Source: Acanthococcus lagerstroemiae (lineage: Eukaryota; Arthropoda; Insecta; Hemiptera; Eriococcidae). Taken from it: DNA of 64,000 nt. Under the pieces are notes generated by a model, which saw only the letters and a program-made list of their open reading frames with translations, had not been told where the DNA came from and searched no databases. How positions within the stretch are numbered: the first letter of the stretch is position 1; each line of letters begins with the position of its first letter. Of this stretch, positions 20,336 through 32,898 are shown in pieces. The DNA is taken from NCBI GenBank assembly GCA_031841125.1, contig CM063106.1, positions 11,470,001-11,534,000 of the forward strand. The letters run 5' to 3'. Made by a program: the position numbers and the translations under genes.

Positions 20336-22510
20336 CTCGGTTCTGACGCCATTGGATCCGTTTTCAATATCAAGTAGGAATTTAAAAAGTCAGGAGAAAG
20401 TACTGAAAATTCCAAATATTTCTCGATTATCTGGTTACTTTATTACGATACTGAGAACATAAGAATTATCAAAATACTCGGGGGTAGAGTCTATTCAATT
20501 TTCATACATTCTCAATGGCTCGTCCAGAACTGCTTTTACCGAATTCATAATGGAATCAGATTTAGTTGAAACATACAATGTGAATGCGTTTCACAGTCAA
20601 CAGCGCTCAGGTAACTTATCGATTGTGAAATTCATATTTTCATGCATATAAAAATTTAGCTATTCATTAATCTCTGTGTATGCTGAAAATATGGTCTCTT
20701 CGTTTCCCCCATCGAAAGAAAATTTAACGGGCAAGCGCATAAATATACATCTATATATGTATAGTAAGAAAAATTTTATGAGAAAAATTGCTAGAAATCT
20801 TAGCGAGTCGCTGACGTTCAAAGTTTTCACGTATTCTTTAACTGAAAATGTTGGTAATTTTTACTTACTCTGCCAAGTTTTGATAGAGGCTGCACCGGGT
20901 GAATTCTTGGAACCTGCAAACAAAAATTCATCCAATTATAACACGTGTAAGCGAAATATCGTAGCAAAGATAAACCCTGACTTTCCTAATAAGCATTTTT
21001 TTCTCGATAAATCTAATAAGTCTGGCATGAGAATTTCGCCTGCATGCCAGCGATATTTACCGTTCCAAAATCTCGGAAAATTTTTGATATTTTCAAAATC
21101 CTTTTACATGCAGTTATTACGTAGTGGATCAAAAATTGTACACGCGTTTCATAATACGAAAATCTCGCGAACGCTGCTGGATTTCATCGGAACGTTGAGG
21201 GTATTTTCCCAAGTTTCCCTCGTAAAATACCCACCCTTCTGCACTGAACCCTCGTTAATGCAATAAAATGAGCTCCTGTGATAGAATCAGCCAGCAGCAC
21301 CCACCGCCGCAACTAAAGTCGAATATTAAGTCTGTTTTTTGTGACGTACTTTTCGAAACTTTGCTCATCGGGGTTAAAACTTTTCTTCGCAAGTTCTCTT
21401 GTCTTTTAATGAATTTGGTATTCACGATGCCGAGCTATGTTCTTTTGAAAATAAAATGACGTAACAAGGATTTATATCGCTCGTTGTTTACCTACGAGTA
21501 GGTACTTTTTTTACAGAAACTTTATTATTCTCTTTTAGAGCAAGTTGCTACGGCATTAATTTCAATATTTATTTGCTTTGATGTTAAACTTGATGTAAAA
21601 ATTTAGTTCACAGTTGTATGTTGATGAGCTGGGTAATTTATTTTCGCTTTTAGTCAGACAGATTTTCTGAAAGGTGACGATGCTGAGACAATGTCAGCTA
21701 GGTCGTAGCGCGAAAGCCAAAATTTTGGGAGAAGGGGGCTAAACTTAAAAATGCCTAATCAGTAACTAAAGAAATAACAATTTCGAGCTTTTCATTCCCG
21801 GGGTAGATAAGAGCCCCATTAGAGTGACCCTTATTGGAAATGTACGAATTCGGATTTCGGGATGACGATTGCCCGAGATCTTTTCATTATGACCTGAAAA
21901 AACCGCTTAATTTTTTCAGATTTTTAAAATTATAACCCGAGTTGTATCGGCCTTCAAGTTTAACATAGAGTTTACGTAAGGACATTTCCAAAATTACACG
22001 TTATTGCTCAAAATCTCCCGTACCAAAAACAGTGAGACGGCAGTAACTCATTCGTCGTAAAAGTAAGGTGAAAGTGCAAACATTTTCAACAACCTTTCAA
22101 ATGTTTGAAAACACAAAGTTTCCAAACATCATATTTAGAGAAATAGAAATTCGACCTTCTTCGGCTGACTTTTCACGTTGAATCTGATTATGCACTTTGA
22201 ATTTCCTCCTCGTCTACGGGTCTTCCAATAAATAGCCCTCTAAGTACTAAGAACTAAACTTTTGACCGTTTTCCAGTCTCAAGAAGTCTGAAAATACGGA
22301 CAACTAAGGTATCTTGGAACAGCCGTACAACTTAGAACGCACCAAAAGGATTCATGAATTTCGATTGTTCACTGCTCATACGCATAAGTGAGAAGAGAAT
22401 TTTAGGGATTAGTCTAAGTGGACAAGTAAGGTAGCTCGTACGCATGCCTACTGGCACTTTCTAAGTTCGAGATACCTACTCCATTTTTGACGGTAGCGAA
22501 GTGGCCGCGA
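20336..22510. other. No gene recognised; contains a 196-aa open frame
   Basis: The longest open frame of the window lies here (20676-21266, plus strand). It has no recognisable domain, no signal peptide pattern and no repeat structure, and its composition is that of the surrounding DNA. I treat it as a chance frame. A G-tract fragment lies near 21735. Nothing else stands out. Confidence 0.4.
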
Positions 22511-22516
22511 GACTAT

Positions 22517-22830
22517 TCTGGGAGAAGTGTGTAGTCCATATTTGCTGACTCAGAACTCAAAACTTTGCCGAGTTTACTCAAGATACAAACAAACCAAAAG
22601 AAAAAAGAAAAAGTGCTCAGCTGCTTCGCCTCGATTTGCCAAATTTCTCAACTCGGCAAATTCAGGTAATTAATCCGCAAAATCGAGCAACTGGAAACCC
22701 TTTTTCTCTTTCTTTTTTCTTCTAGAGCTTGTCTGGTTATCAGCTCAAGAAACTCCACAAATTCTGAGTTCGAAATCGACAAATTTAGACTCTATACTCC
22801 CCTGTTAGAACAGCTTGTTGGGGCACCTGC
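22517..22830. mobile_element. Degenerate inverted repeat, MITE-like
   Basis: The left arm (about 22517-22620) and the right arm (about 22690-22830) are diverged reverse complements. They share TTCTGGGAG/AGGGGAG, AACTCAGAA/GAACTCAAAA, GAGTTT and a run of AGAAAAAAGAAAAAG. The loop holds CGGCAAATTCAGG. No target duplication could be fixed. Confidence 0.55.
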
Positions 22831-22842
22831 ATTTATCATTAT

Positions 22843-24213
22843 TTGAGGAGTTATCTGTCAAAAGGGCTGTCAGCAATAATGATTTTGAGAAAAACAACTT
22901 CAAAGTTTTCAACCTGAACTACTCCTTTCAGACTGATATAACTGAAAAAGATGTTATTATAAAAAGTGTTCATTATGGATTGTGACTCCATTAATAGAAA
23001 TGACTGATTAATTGTTTAGTTCGTCCACAAGCAAACGCGGACGAATTAAGAAAGAAAGAACATGACAGGGGCCCTTCTTAGAGCGATGGGAAAATTAGCG
23101 TGGTGGAACGTGTCGTGGCTCGTGGGTTATCACAGTAGCTGTTTCCCCATAATGATATTAGTGAATTTTATGCATTTCTTCTACATGGCTTGTTACCATA
23201 CATTAATACAACTTATGAAACAATACAATTCCCTCGCTGTATGATGAATTATTGTCCATTCTCGTGATTGAAGCTAATGTAATTGCGAAGATGTCTCTCC
23301 CTGCTCATATAACGCAACCAAAATGTGTAATTTCTGAGGTGTATTATCCTGGGTGGACTCACTTGCTTTTCACTCTATGACATAATTTAATGTATGCTTG
23401 GTTTCATTGACTATAATATGTGGCAGTTTCTATAAAAAGGGGTAGCCTTATCGATCAATCAAAGTCTCAGAAAACGCGAAAAAAGAAAAAGAAAATTTTT
23501 TGTCAAGAAAATTAATTTTGAAATTTTGGTTGATTTCTATAGAAAAAACATCAAAGAGACAAAATTTACGCGCATGAGAGAGAAGAGGGGGAGAGAGAAA
23601 GAGAATTATGAAAGAGAATGAGAAAAGAATGCGAATGTCTGCGTTCCCTTATTCGTGATTTTTCGGAGCTCACGAATAAATCCGATGTTCTGAATTGTTA
23701 CCACGCAGAAGAGCGAAAAATTACCTTTCCAACAAGCCCTCGTTGAGGCTGGTAATCCGTTTCCGCGGCGAGTTAGGGCCGCTTGACCGAGTGGGAGAAA
23801 AGGTGTGTCTAACTTTAAACGCGTTTTTCCCAAAAACGTGTTTTCGCACGTTCTCCTTACACTCATCTTTGACCAAATGTATCTCCGCAAAGAAAAACGC
23901 TACAGATCTCGCCGATAGCTCATTGGAATGGGCATTCATTCCTCTATTACATACTGTCCCTAACTCAAAATTTGTCGGATTGACAAAGTTACCCCTTTTT
24001 ATAGAAACTGCCACATATGACGAATTTGTACACATTTCAGCATAGAACTGATGTTAATACAATACGTTTGTGATCATTTATTGGCGTCAATTTCGCTGAA
24101 TATCATATGTTGGTACATAGAGGGGGGTTTCCAAATAGAGTAGGACACAGAAAATCAACATCTCTGCAAAAAGGGCCTCTGCTTGACAGGGGCCCTTTGA
24201 CGGATAACTCCTC
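22843..24213. mobile_element. 1.4-kb element with inverted ends
   Basis: The left end GAGGAGTTATCTGTCAAAAG and the right end, reverse-complemented, GAGGAGTTATCCGTCAAAGG match over about 28 bases with few changes, continuing to CTGTCA. GGGGCCCTT also occurs inside at 23068. No clear target duplication. It encloses the inverted-repeat element at 23416-24018. Confidence 0.55.
23416..24018. mobile_element. 603-bp element with perfect 29-nt inverted ends
   Basis: ATATGTGGCAGTTTCTATAA and the following nine bases (23416-23444) are an exact reverse complement of 23990-24018. Homology fades inward (CTTTGTCAATC-like). A purine-rich AAGAGAG block lies at about 23575-23630. Frames of 94-116 aa inside overlap on both strands and show no motif. 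The superfamily is unknown. Confidence 0.75.
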
Positions 24214-26110
24214 ATTTTAAGGACTTCTTAGACCAGAAAAATATCAAAATTTGTATAGTTTATCGAATTTTATGGGCGATTAATGGAAGAATTAGTTGGG
24301 GAAAGTTGAGAAATTATTTTCACAATTTGATCTTTGGAAACTTCGTTTTCAAATATTCGTTAACAATTGAAATTTGAAGTTAGGAACAACTTTTTGTTGA
24401 AAATAATCGGTATTTTACCTACTTTTACAAAATGTAAATGGCGGTTGTCTCGTTGTTTTTGGTAGCGTTTCTGAGCGATAAAGTCATTTTGGAAAATTCC
24501 TTTTGTAAATCCCATGTCAAACTTTGAGGCCTATGCAACACGCGTTAATACATCATTTTGAAGTATAAAGAATCTGAGGAAAATCAATGTTTTAGATGAA
24601 AAAATGAGGGAATCCCCTCGGTTTCAAAAACTTTCAAAGTAAGGGTCACCTTAGGCTATATGCTCAGACCAGCGTCGTCGGTTCAGAGGAGTACAAAAAT
24701 TATAAAAATTCATCTCAACAAGCAAAAAGAAAGTTTTTCAAAGATAGAGGTAACAAGCAAAAAATTTTGTAAATCTCCAAAAATCTTGTATATGTCTAGA
24801 AATTTTGTCTCTGAAATCACTCAAGGCGCCTTTTTATAATTTGGTAAATAACTTTCCAATGTCCCCCAATTTGTGTGTGGGGATGGATTAAAAAATAATA
24901 ATACTTCGTACATACCATTTTTTTTGGGGGGGGGGGGGAGGTGAGAGTGCGTAATAAGGGGTACCTATACCTCTCCTCGTTCTGACACTCTTGGCTTACA
25001 CGTACATATTTTGGAAGTAGAAACGACGACCAGCATTAAGTGTGGTGCAGTGCACAAATTTCACCACGCAGAGCGATTTGTGTAGTGCTCTGCATCACAT
25101 GAAAAAAAAAAAAAAAAAACACGAAAATGTTGATCTTTAAGGAAGGATAAAAAAATGTTTACCTATTTGATTTTCGAAAAAAAATATACATACATTTTGC
25201 GCAACACGGGAAAAAGACAAGATGCCGGCCAAGGTAGAAACGATTACATATCACTCTGTGTTAGTTTAACCGAAAAATGACACTTTTGGCTCTTGGCCTG
25301 TTCAATTTTGATGAAACTGACAGGAAAGGCTTCATTATATCCTAGAAGTAATAGTGCTCATGTGAAAACGTTTCGCAACATTATATTCATTCAGTTTCGA
25401 ATTCTCGATATTTTTGAAACAGGAACAGGAAGAATTTTTTTTTTTTCAAATATTCGATTCATTTTTCGTTATTTCTCGTGACGGAATCTAAGTAAGATAC
25501 GCGACGTCTTTTATAAAAGTTATGCCCAACATCATATTTTGGGGCTTACAATTTTTCCAAATTTCTTCTTTAATACTGAAAAATTAAAAATTTGGAACTT
25601 ACGGTTTCCAAAATACCTTTATTTAACTGTGGGAAAATTTTTCACAGATTATAGTAACAAGGTTTATCAACTTTCTGTCGAAATTTGGCGATGGTAATTT
25701 TTCGTTTGAGAAAGGAATTCTTAATGCTTTTACAATATTATGCATCACGAGGCTGGCATAACTCATTTCGAAAAGAGTTGACTTTCTGGCGTACTCAGGA
25801 GTTCGCGCAATCAACTCACAGCTATCTGATCCATATAAAAAGTTAACTAACGGAGTTGATGAAAACCTGCCAATCCACCAAATGTGGTAAAAAAATTATC
25901 AAACTTGCGAAAATGAATTTGATGAGTTACCAACACACAAAATGAGTTGAGTTACCGACATTAAATGAGTGAAGATCACAATTCAGAAATCTGTAAACAA
26001 TAGTTGACAGAAAATTACATTTTCCGTCTTGTTTTAGGCTTTCTGTGTCTTGAAAACTAAAACGGAAGGAAGATCTTCACATTTTAGTCATTTTTTGTAG
26101 GTTCTAGAAT
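24214..26110. other. No gene recognised
   Basis: AT-rich sequence with thirteen or more G near 24917, an 18-A run at 25102-25119, and GAGTT-rich words from 25790. The 62-63 aa frames have no motif. Confidence 0.4.
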
Positions 26111-26117
26111 AATGACT

Positions 26118-26300
26118 GACAGGGACGTACCGAAGAGTTTTTCGGGGGGGGGGGGGGGGGGGGTAAAAATTGTAAAAGTTCCAACTGATTCAACTCAAAA
26201 TTCCCAAGTATCAAAGCCAAAAAAAAAACCTTTGGCCTACTGTTGGATTTTTCCAACTGACTCAACTCAAAATTCCCAAGTAGTCAAACTGAGCAGATAA
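26118..26300. mobile_element. Truncated hAT MITE copy with internal duplication
   Basis: It begins CAGGGACGTACCGAAGAG, followed by about 18 G at 26144. CCAACTGATTCAACTCAAAA at 26181 repeats with one change at 26253, a 72-base duplication. This is the same family as 18887-19122, but the right terminus and target duplication are missing. Confidence 0.65.
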
Positions 26301-28440
26301 GCCAAAGTGAGTTTACGGGTTGGAAATGAATTAATGAATTGAAGGGAGTTGACAATGAGTTGACCTGAATTGACGAGTTCAAAATGAGTACAGATGAATT
26401 CGGAGAAGTAGCCAAAATCCAAACTACCATTTTTGTAGTCATAAGATTTTTATGCAAAAAAAACTCCATTTTTCGCAAGAAAATGTTAAAAGTTTTCATG
26501 GATTCTTCTGGGAAGTCCCCCTATGATCACCACCATTGCTCTGAGTTAATTCAGTAATTCATATTTAGCTCTGGAGTTTTGCTCGTTCTCATACAAATAA
26601 CAAAAATACCGAAAAATCTAAATTTTCTGGGCCATTATTTTGCCATCAGATCCTTGAAACATGATGCATCACTTACACCGCTGAAATTATTTCCGAGTAA
26701 TACATTGGTTGATCAGTACAGTACCTTGGCTGCTTGTATCTATTTTTAGCTTTCAATTCTTTTTATCCATATTTTTTGAAGTGCTATTTCTCCAGCTGTC
26801 CCTCCCTTTCGTCAGGCTTACCTGTATAGCAAAAAGAATACAGACGAATACAAATTTTTTTACAATTTTTGTTTTCAAACAAGAAACTGCAAGCAGAAGA
26901 ACCAAATTGTTGCATTTTTTTTCTGCTGATTCAAATCGTACATGAAGATCGGTCAAAAGTGGGCAGTTTTTCTATGGAAGCGTTGAAAAATATGAATAAA
27001 TTTTTCATAATTAAGTATTGGATTTGCTAGTCCAGCCAAAACCTAATGAACAATTTTCCAAAAGACGCTACCAAGGTCGTAGCGAAGGCATTTTTTTAGG
27101 GATCGGGATAGGGCAGAGACTTGAAGAAATGCCAGCTTGGTTTTTCCAAACAGCTAATTCTTGAATTCTTCATGTTTGAGTTGACGGGGGGAGGTACTAT
27201 TTCCTAAGGTTACATAAACAATACTACCTTCGGAGAATAACTAATCATATTCTAAAATTCTTAAGTGACTGTTCGTAATTTGTGCAAAAATACTTGTAAT
27301 GTTCTAGAGAAAACGATAAATTTCTGTGAAGGATTTCAAAATCTTCCAGAACTACTAATTCGAATTTTCTCCCAATCCTTTTAGAAACAGCGTTGCACTC
27401 CACGATGCCTTCAAGATTGTTTCGCAAAGACAACCGAATTGACTTCGATGATGAAGTAGACGCATGAAAAGGAGAGAACTAAGTGGGGCGAATGAAAAAC
27501 TTCTGAAATAAAGGAAAAATAAGGGTACAAAAGTTTACTCGCAAGCGAAGCGAGCGAAGAGCTTTTGAGAAATTCTGTCCTCATGGTGTCGTATTTAGTT
27601 GAGCAGAGCGAAAGGGCAAAGATCTCGACAGCACAAAAGTTTTTTTCTGAAAAAGCTTGTGTTTCATGTTAAGCAGAATTGAAGCGCTGCGTGGAAGAAG
27701 GGCCTTCGATCAACGTATTTCTTATGAGACAAAGGCCCTTCTTACACGCAGTGCTTAAATTTGAAGTTATGTTTCAAGCTCCTGTATCGCGAAGAGGTGG
27801 ATTTTGAACATTTTCATGGATTTGCATTTGATTTAACGTATGCTTTCTAAGAATGTGTTTTAAAATAACTTAAGGTATCATGGTGAAAAACTGGAAGTAT
27901 GTCATTTTTTGGAATTTTGATTTTGGAAACCGACTAACCGACAGAGGAAAATTCAATGCAATATTCCAAATGAGCAACTAGTCAGCAACCGTTATTCCAA
28001 TAGTTATTTCTATTTTTTTAAAAGTAGATTACTGCATATTCAAAATGTCAGTTTTACCCATTATGGATATTTTCGTGTTAGTTTGATCCACTGTGAGACA
28101 AAGAAGGAAAGAATTTTGATTTGGTTTTACTGTTCTGAAAAATTTTTCTGTTCGTAAATTTTTAAAATCAAATTCAATATTTTGAAGTGCTTGTTTCCTG
28201 TCTAAAATTGCCAACTCGTGTTTATCAAATTACCAGCTATAGTAGGCAAGTCTTCAAATTACATGCTCCTACGTCAAATACTTGCAATAAGTTTCGTTTT
28301 CTTATCTAAAGATCCTACTTTATTAATCCGATGCATTTGTTTCTTTTGTAAAACTGCTAATTCGAAATTGTAATGACAACAGCACTCAATACGACATCAA
28401 ATACTTCTAATAGGGAATTTTGGGTATCCACCCAGTTCAA
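26301..28440. other. No gene recognised; one MITE-like start
   Basis: CAAGGTCGTAGCGAAGGC near 27079 resembles a hAT MITE start without a partner. A near-palindromic pair of GAAGGGCC/GGCCCTTCTT words lies at about 27696-27755. Short frames have no motif. Confidence 0.4.
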
Positions 28441-29250
28441 TTCGTCACTCATAGAAGATAAGGACTTTCACTATTCACAAGCATTCAAGACTTTTTACGA
28501 CTGGGTCAAAATTAATTACAGTTCTTCCTTGCTCGTTTAAGACAAGTATAGACGCTTTCCCAGATTTCATGAAATTTTTAAATAATCGTTAAGACTGTTC
28601 AGTGCTCTCTTGTTCTTTGTATATGATGTGATTTAAAAAAACGGGTCTCTGATGTGATCCCATAAGTTTATTTTAGCCACTCTTCAATGAATATTAATGT
28701 TATTCAAAGAGTGCAAAAATTCACCGATGATTGGTATTCACATAGGAATGTTTGAAAATGTCTTCTCAAGGTAAATTTTTAACATCAACCTCGTTATTTT
28801 CAGTGATAAGACAGTTTTCGTTTCTAATTTCTAATCAGTTCTATAATCAATAGGCGCATGCCTTGTGGTAGTTCTTGTACAAATAAAAGAAAGCAAAATA
28901 ATAAGTTTTACAATCTTAATCTTCACGTGTCTGAACATAGTCTTTAACAGACAGTTCACGAATCTTAGTGTACTTGAACCGTTAAACCCAAAACAAGTTT
29001 GTATAAGTTTTCACTGAATTTTTTGATACTTGACAAATCTACAAAATCTTAATGGAATCCCGATGAATCTCTTCAGAACATCAAGACCGAACAAAATCCT
29101 CTCAGAGTTTTGGAAAATCTTATCGCAAAGAGACCTGTAAGAAATGCCAATCGAATACTAAAACGGCCACTAGTAAAGCTCTAAAAAAATGTCAAGAGCG
29201 TTTAACAGGCTTTTAGAAAATTGTTAAAAAGTTTTGACAGAGTTTTATAC
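28441..29250. repeat. Faint AGACTT/AGTTTT-type cryptic repeat
   Basis: Words such as TTCAAGACTTTTTACGACT, AAATCTTAATGGAATC and GAGTTTTGGAAAATCTTATC resemble the AGTCTT-rich region at 18.35 kb but are more decayed. No period could be fixed. Confidence 0.3.
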
Positions 29251-30424
29251 GAAATCAAAATGGAGATATTCCACGTCACTGATTTCGAATATTTTATAAT
29301 ATTTTTTCACTGGCCCAACCGACCTGGATCAGAATCAAAATACAAAAACGATTGTGGCTTGCTCTCTTAATTTATTACTGGAGGTTTCGAGGGCATCCCC
29401 TGCTCCACGCGGTTCCTGATTAAGCATAGTAATTGGATAACGGATAACGCGATGTACGAAGAGCTTTAGCCAAAGTGATTCCGATGACGTATGAACTTGT
29501 ACGACACGATAATGGGGCGTTGACACTCTAGTCAATGAAAGGAGTGTGTAACGTAATGACTGACTTCGTCACGAAACTATGATGAAGTTGGTGTGTAGGT
29601 GTGTTGAGCGTATATCGAGTAGGTAATTTTGGCGAGAGACGAGAAAAACCCACACGCTGCATTTAGTTACACAGAGAATAGAAATTTCACTCGCTTTTAT
29701 ACAGTGAGTCACAAAGTACGGACAAACTAATGAAATGCTACGAAGAAATGCTACAGAATAAGACCCGTTCATAAAACAAAATATTAATTAATAATTTTCA
29801 AATAAGGTGGATATGTCTGTAACACAGTGGTGAAAAAATATAGGAGTATTTTTTTGAATGTAGGCGATTTTATTAGGTAAAATCTACTTAGCAGGGTCCA
29901 TTATCTATATTATAAACGCAATTTGCATTTTTATGTCGTCAATATTCTCAGCCTGTGCTGAATATTACAGGGTGAAATTTGCACAAAATATAAATATTGA
30001 ACCAAAGAAGTCGTAGATATAGAACGATCAGGCAGGCCATGTCATATCTATATAATATAAAGACAATCTTGGTTTCTTTCATCTAAAAGTGTCTCAGTGT
30101 ACATACTGCGGTTGATCAGGCCATGTTGTGTTTTTTTATTATTGAACTTACTTACATCCATTAGGCTTCATGAGTTCAAGACTTGGCCATGTGTCGTTTT
30201 TTTACTATCACTTCATTTACAATCTTTTGCTTCATTTTTATATTAAAGAGATAATCTAATATAAGACATTGATTCCTCATCCGGGTTCTCAGGTATTACT
30301 GAAAATGTTTACACTATTGAGAGCAAAAAACCGAAAACAAATTTGCACGAGAAAGCAAGAACATACGAATAGTAAGAAATCTTTATTACGAGTACATTCT
30401 TTTTCAGTAATACTGCCGACCGAC
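29251..30424. other. No gene recognised
   Basis: Short frames only; AT-rich. A small inverted pair TCAGC/GCTGA with flanking AATATT lies near 29945. Confidence 0.4.
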
Positions 30425-30514
30425 ACAAGTCTCCTCTGGCCTTTCCTTTTCTCGCATGACTCATTGAAGCAGCAAGAATACATCACATATTTGATTTGGC
30501 CTTTGGTATAGATA
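30425..30514. repeat. 90-bp direct repeat, left copy
   Basis: It starts ACAAGTCTCCTCTGGCCTTT and ends TTGGCCTTTGGTATAGATA. It matches 32810-32898 with only a few changes. The two copies bracket the hAT-type element at 30541-32748. Confidence 0.9.
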
Positions 30515-30659
30515 ACGAACACAATAACAATAGTCATAGGCAGGGGCGGAAATAGAGCGAAAACTTTGGGGGGGGGGGGCTGAAGCCCCAGCGCCTAAAA
30601 TCTTATATATATGTATAAACATGAATGTATGTCTGTCTGTCTGTGTATGCCCTTCATAT

Positions 30660-31160
30660 TTCAATGGAAATTTCTATTAACAACTCGGCTGCAGACTTTA
30701 CTACACTGTTCATCCAATCGCCATGAAACTTTGGGAAGTTGTTCCATACACTCTCGCAAAGGTTTCTGAGGGGCAGTAGTGGGGGGGGGATGCTTCCCCG
30801 ACACGCTCCTGTTACTATGACTTCATACTGCTAAGTATATTGTAGCGAAAACCGTCCCTCAGTGATTGACATTTCCATGGAAATTTCTATCAACAACACG
30901 GTTGCAGACTGCAGTCGCGCAGGGCGCAGCAAAGATCGAGATCAATGAGCACATGGTTGGAAGAAAAATAAATTTCCATGGAAATGTCAGCCACTGAACT
31001 GAACTGTCACCATGAAGAGCTAAAACTCATACGGACTGGCTTTGTATCGAGGGGCATGGTACGGTTTTCGCTCAAATACACCCATGGCTGGAAGAAAATA
31101 GAAATATCGACCACTGAACTGAATTGTCACCATGAACAGCTAAAGAACTGTGAGCTGAAC
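30660..31160. repeat. CCATGG composite repeat, second locus
   Basis: TTCCATGGAAATGTCAGCCACTG units lie at 30972-31055 and 31099-31145. 30900-30955 is the reverse complement of 17197-17260. A G-run of nine or ten lies at about 30781. The family is shared with 17.2-17.7 kb. Confidence 0.75.
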
Positions 31161-31194
31161 TGAGCTAGAAATAAGAAGAGAAAAGAAACTTAAA

Positions 31195-32215
31195 AAGGGG
31201 TAGGATACACACGTATGGCATTCGTTGATACTGAAAATGCTTTGAACGATGTTAAATGGGATAAAATGTTTGATATTCTGAAAAGGATAGGAATAAAAAG
31301 AAGAAAGTTAAGTTATTTTAAACTTATATAACAGACAGAAAACTACATTAAAAATAGAAGGAGAGAAAGGGGAGGCAAATAGGAAAAAAGGTGTAAGCCA
31401 GGGATGCTATTTAATTTGTACATAGAGTGGGATATAAAAGAAATAAAAGAAAAATTTGAAGCAGGTCTAACCATACATGGAGAGCGAGGTTTGCAGATGA
31501 TATTGTCTTATTAACTGAAAGAAGTACCGATTTGGAAAATATTTTTAATAGAATGGAGGAGATTTTGAGTTAGAATATTGTATGAAAATATTTAAAAAAA
31601 ACAAAACTAAAGTGATGGTATGTAATCGATATGAACATGATAGCTTGAAAATTGTTCAGGGAAAAACTGAGGAAGTAAGCGAATCTTGCTATATCAGGAG
31701 TAAAATAACAAAAGGTGGAAGGCGTAAAAGGGATATTAGTAGTAGAATAGCCCAAGCTACATTAGAATTTTATCGAAAAAGTAATTTATGCTAATCAAAA
31801 ACAAATCTGGAAATCAAAAAATTATTTTTGAAAACTTATGTTTGGTGGGTAGCGTTGTATGGATGTGAAATTTGGACCATAGGAAAACCACAGAAGGTAA
31901 AGAAAATGTCGGCCTCGGCCCCCCACCCACACATATACTCTGGCTACGGGGCCGTTTTGGAATTTTTTAAAGATGAGGAATCATGATAAACTAACAGGGC
32001 ATAACTTGAGGCACCCAGGAATAACATCACTCCTGCTAAAAGGAAGGGTGGAAGGAAAGACTTGACTAGGTTGGCGAAGATTCTGGTATATTCAACAGAT
32101 AATCGAGGATATCAAATGTAAGAGTTATTTGGAAATGAAAGAACTTGCACAAGATAGGGAGAAATGGGGAGTTGCATCAAACCGGTCGTAAGACTGATAA
32201 TCTTCTTATCATCAT
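31195..32215 (+). pseudogene. Second RTE-type LINE fragment
   Basis: Across frames: AFVDTENALNDVKWDKMFDIL (near 31218), KKGVSQGC, FADDIVLLTE with FADD at 31490-31501, KNKTKVM, DISSRIAQA, and a C-terminal GHNLRHPGITSLLLKGRVEG (about 32000). It ends near TCTTATCATCATCATTATA, a short-repeat tail common in LINEs. A foreign patch at about 31915-31950 (GGCCTCGGCCCCCC...GGCTACGGGGCC) separates the two halves. Stops and frameshifts make it inactive. It differs in sequence from the LINE at 14.9-17.1 kb and is closer in style to the fragment at 62.6-63.2 kb. Confidence 0.85.
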
Positions 32216-32809
32216 CATTATATCATGTTAAACATTTTCTGGTTTTCTTTTGAATTGGTAGAAAGATCTGTAGTCATTATTAAGTGGAATGTAAGGAGAA
32301 AATGTGGATTTACGTAGGTATTTTCTTGCGACTAATGCTTTGGAAAAAAGATTCTCAAACAGCTTTGAACTTTGTAATTTACTTTGGGCACTCACACACA
32401 TATACATTGGTCTTTTTCGTTATCATTCTTTATCTCTCGAAATTGGAGGGCGATAGTATTGGACTCACTTAAGCCAACTCACTTTAGCCCACTCACTTAA
32501 GCCCACAGTTTGGGGTAACTTTATAAAAATCCAAAAAATCATAACACCCCCCCCCCAGAAAAAAAATATAAAAAGTTGATTTTTTCTCTGTAATATGTAC
32601 TTTCTTTGTAAGGGGAAAAAACAAAAAAAACATAACATCACAAATGATAATAGCGGTACTCGTATAGTTTTACATTTTTCATTTGGGGGGCTAATTTTGA
32701 AACTGGGGGGGGGCTTAGCCCCCCTAGTCTTCTCTATTTCCGCTCCTAGTCATAGGATAATTTAAGTTACGGATGATCATCGAGAACCACTAGAAAGAAA
32801 ACCGATTCT

Positions 32810-32898
32810 ACAAGTCTCCTCTGGCCTTTCCTTTTCTCGCATGACTCATCGAAGCAGCAAGATACGTCACATGTTTGACTTGGCCTTTGGTATAGATA
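32810..32898. repeat. 90-bp direct repeat, right copy
   Basis: Right-hand copy of the unit at 30425-30514. It lies 53 bases beyond the target duplication of the hAT-type element, while the left copy lies 18 bases before it. Confidence 0.9.

Larger units (their letters stand above)
30541..32748. mobile_element. hAT-type element with nested repeats
   Basis: The left end is CAGGGGCGGAAATAGAG and the right end, reverse-complemented, is TAGGAGCGGAAATAGAG. GTCATAGG is repeated exactly at 30533-30540 and 32749-32756. Just inside each end is a G-run that can fold on a C-run (GGGGGCTGAAGCCCC and GGGGGCTTAGCCCC). Inside are a GTCTGTCTGTCT microsatellite (about 30627), the CCATGG composite repeat and a LINE fragment, so the 2.2-kb length is mostly later insertion into a small element. 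Confidence 0.87.

Noticed and set aside
20146..20351. hAT MITE with AGTGGCGTC/GACGCCATT ends and 8-bp duplication
   Set aside because: The candidate flanks GTTCCATC and GATCCGTT do not match, so only a remnant is called.
20676..21266. 196-aa plus-strand open frame, the longest in the window
   Set aside because: No recognisable domain, composition like the surrounding DNA, no neighbouring exon signals that I could pair with it; frames of this size are expected occasionally by chance in 64 kb.
30600..30660. Helitron-type left end suggested by the TATATATGTATAAACATGAATG and GTCTGTCTGTCTG words
   Set aside because: No 5' TC or 3' hairpin-CTRR end could be identified and no Rep/helicase coding remnant is present.
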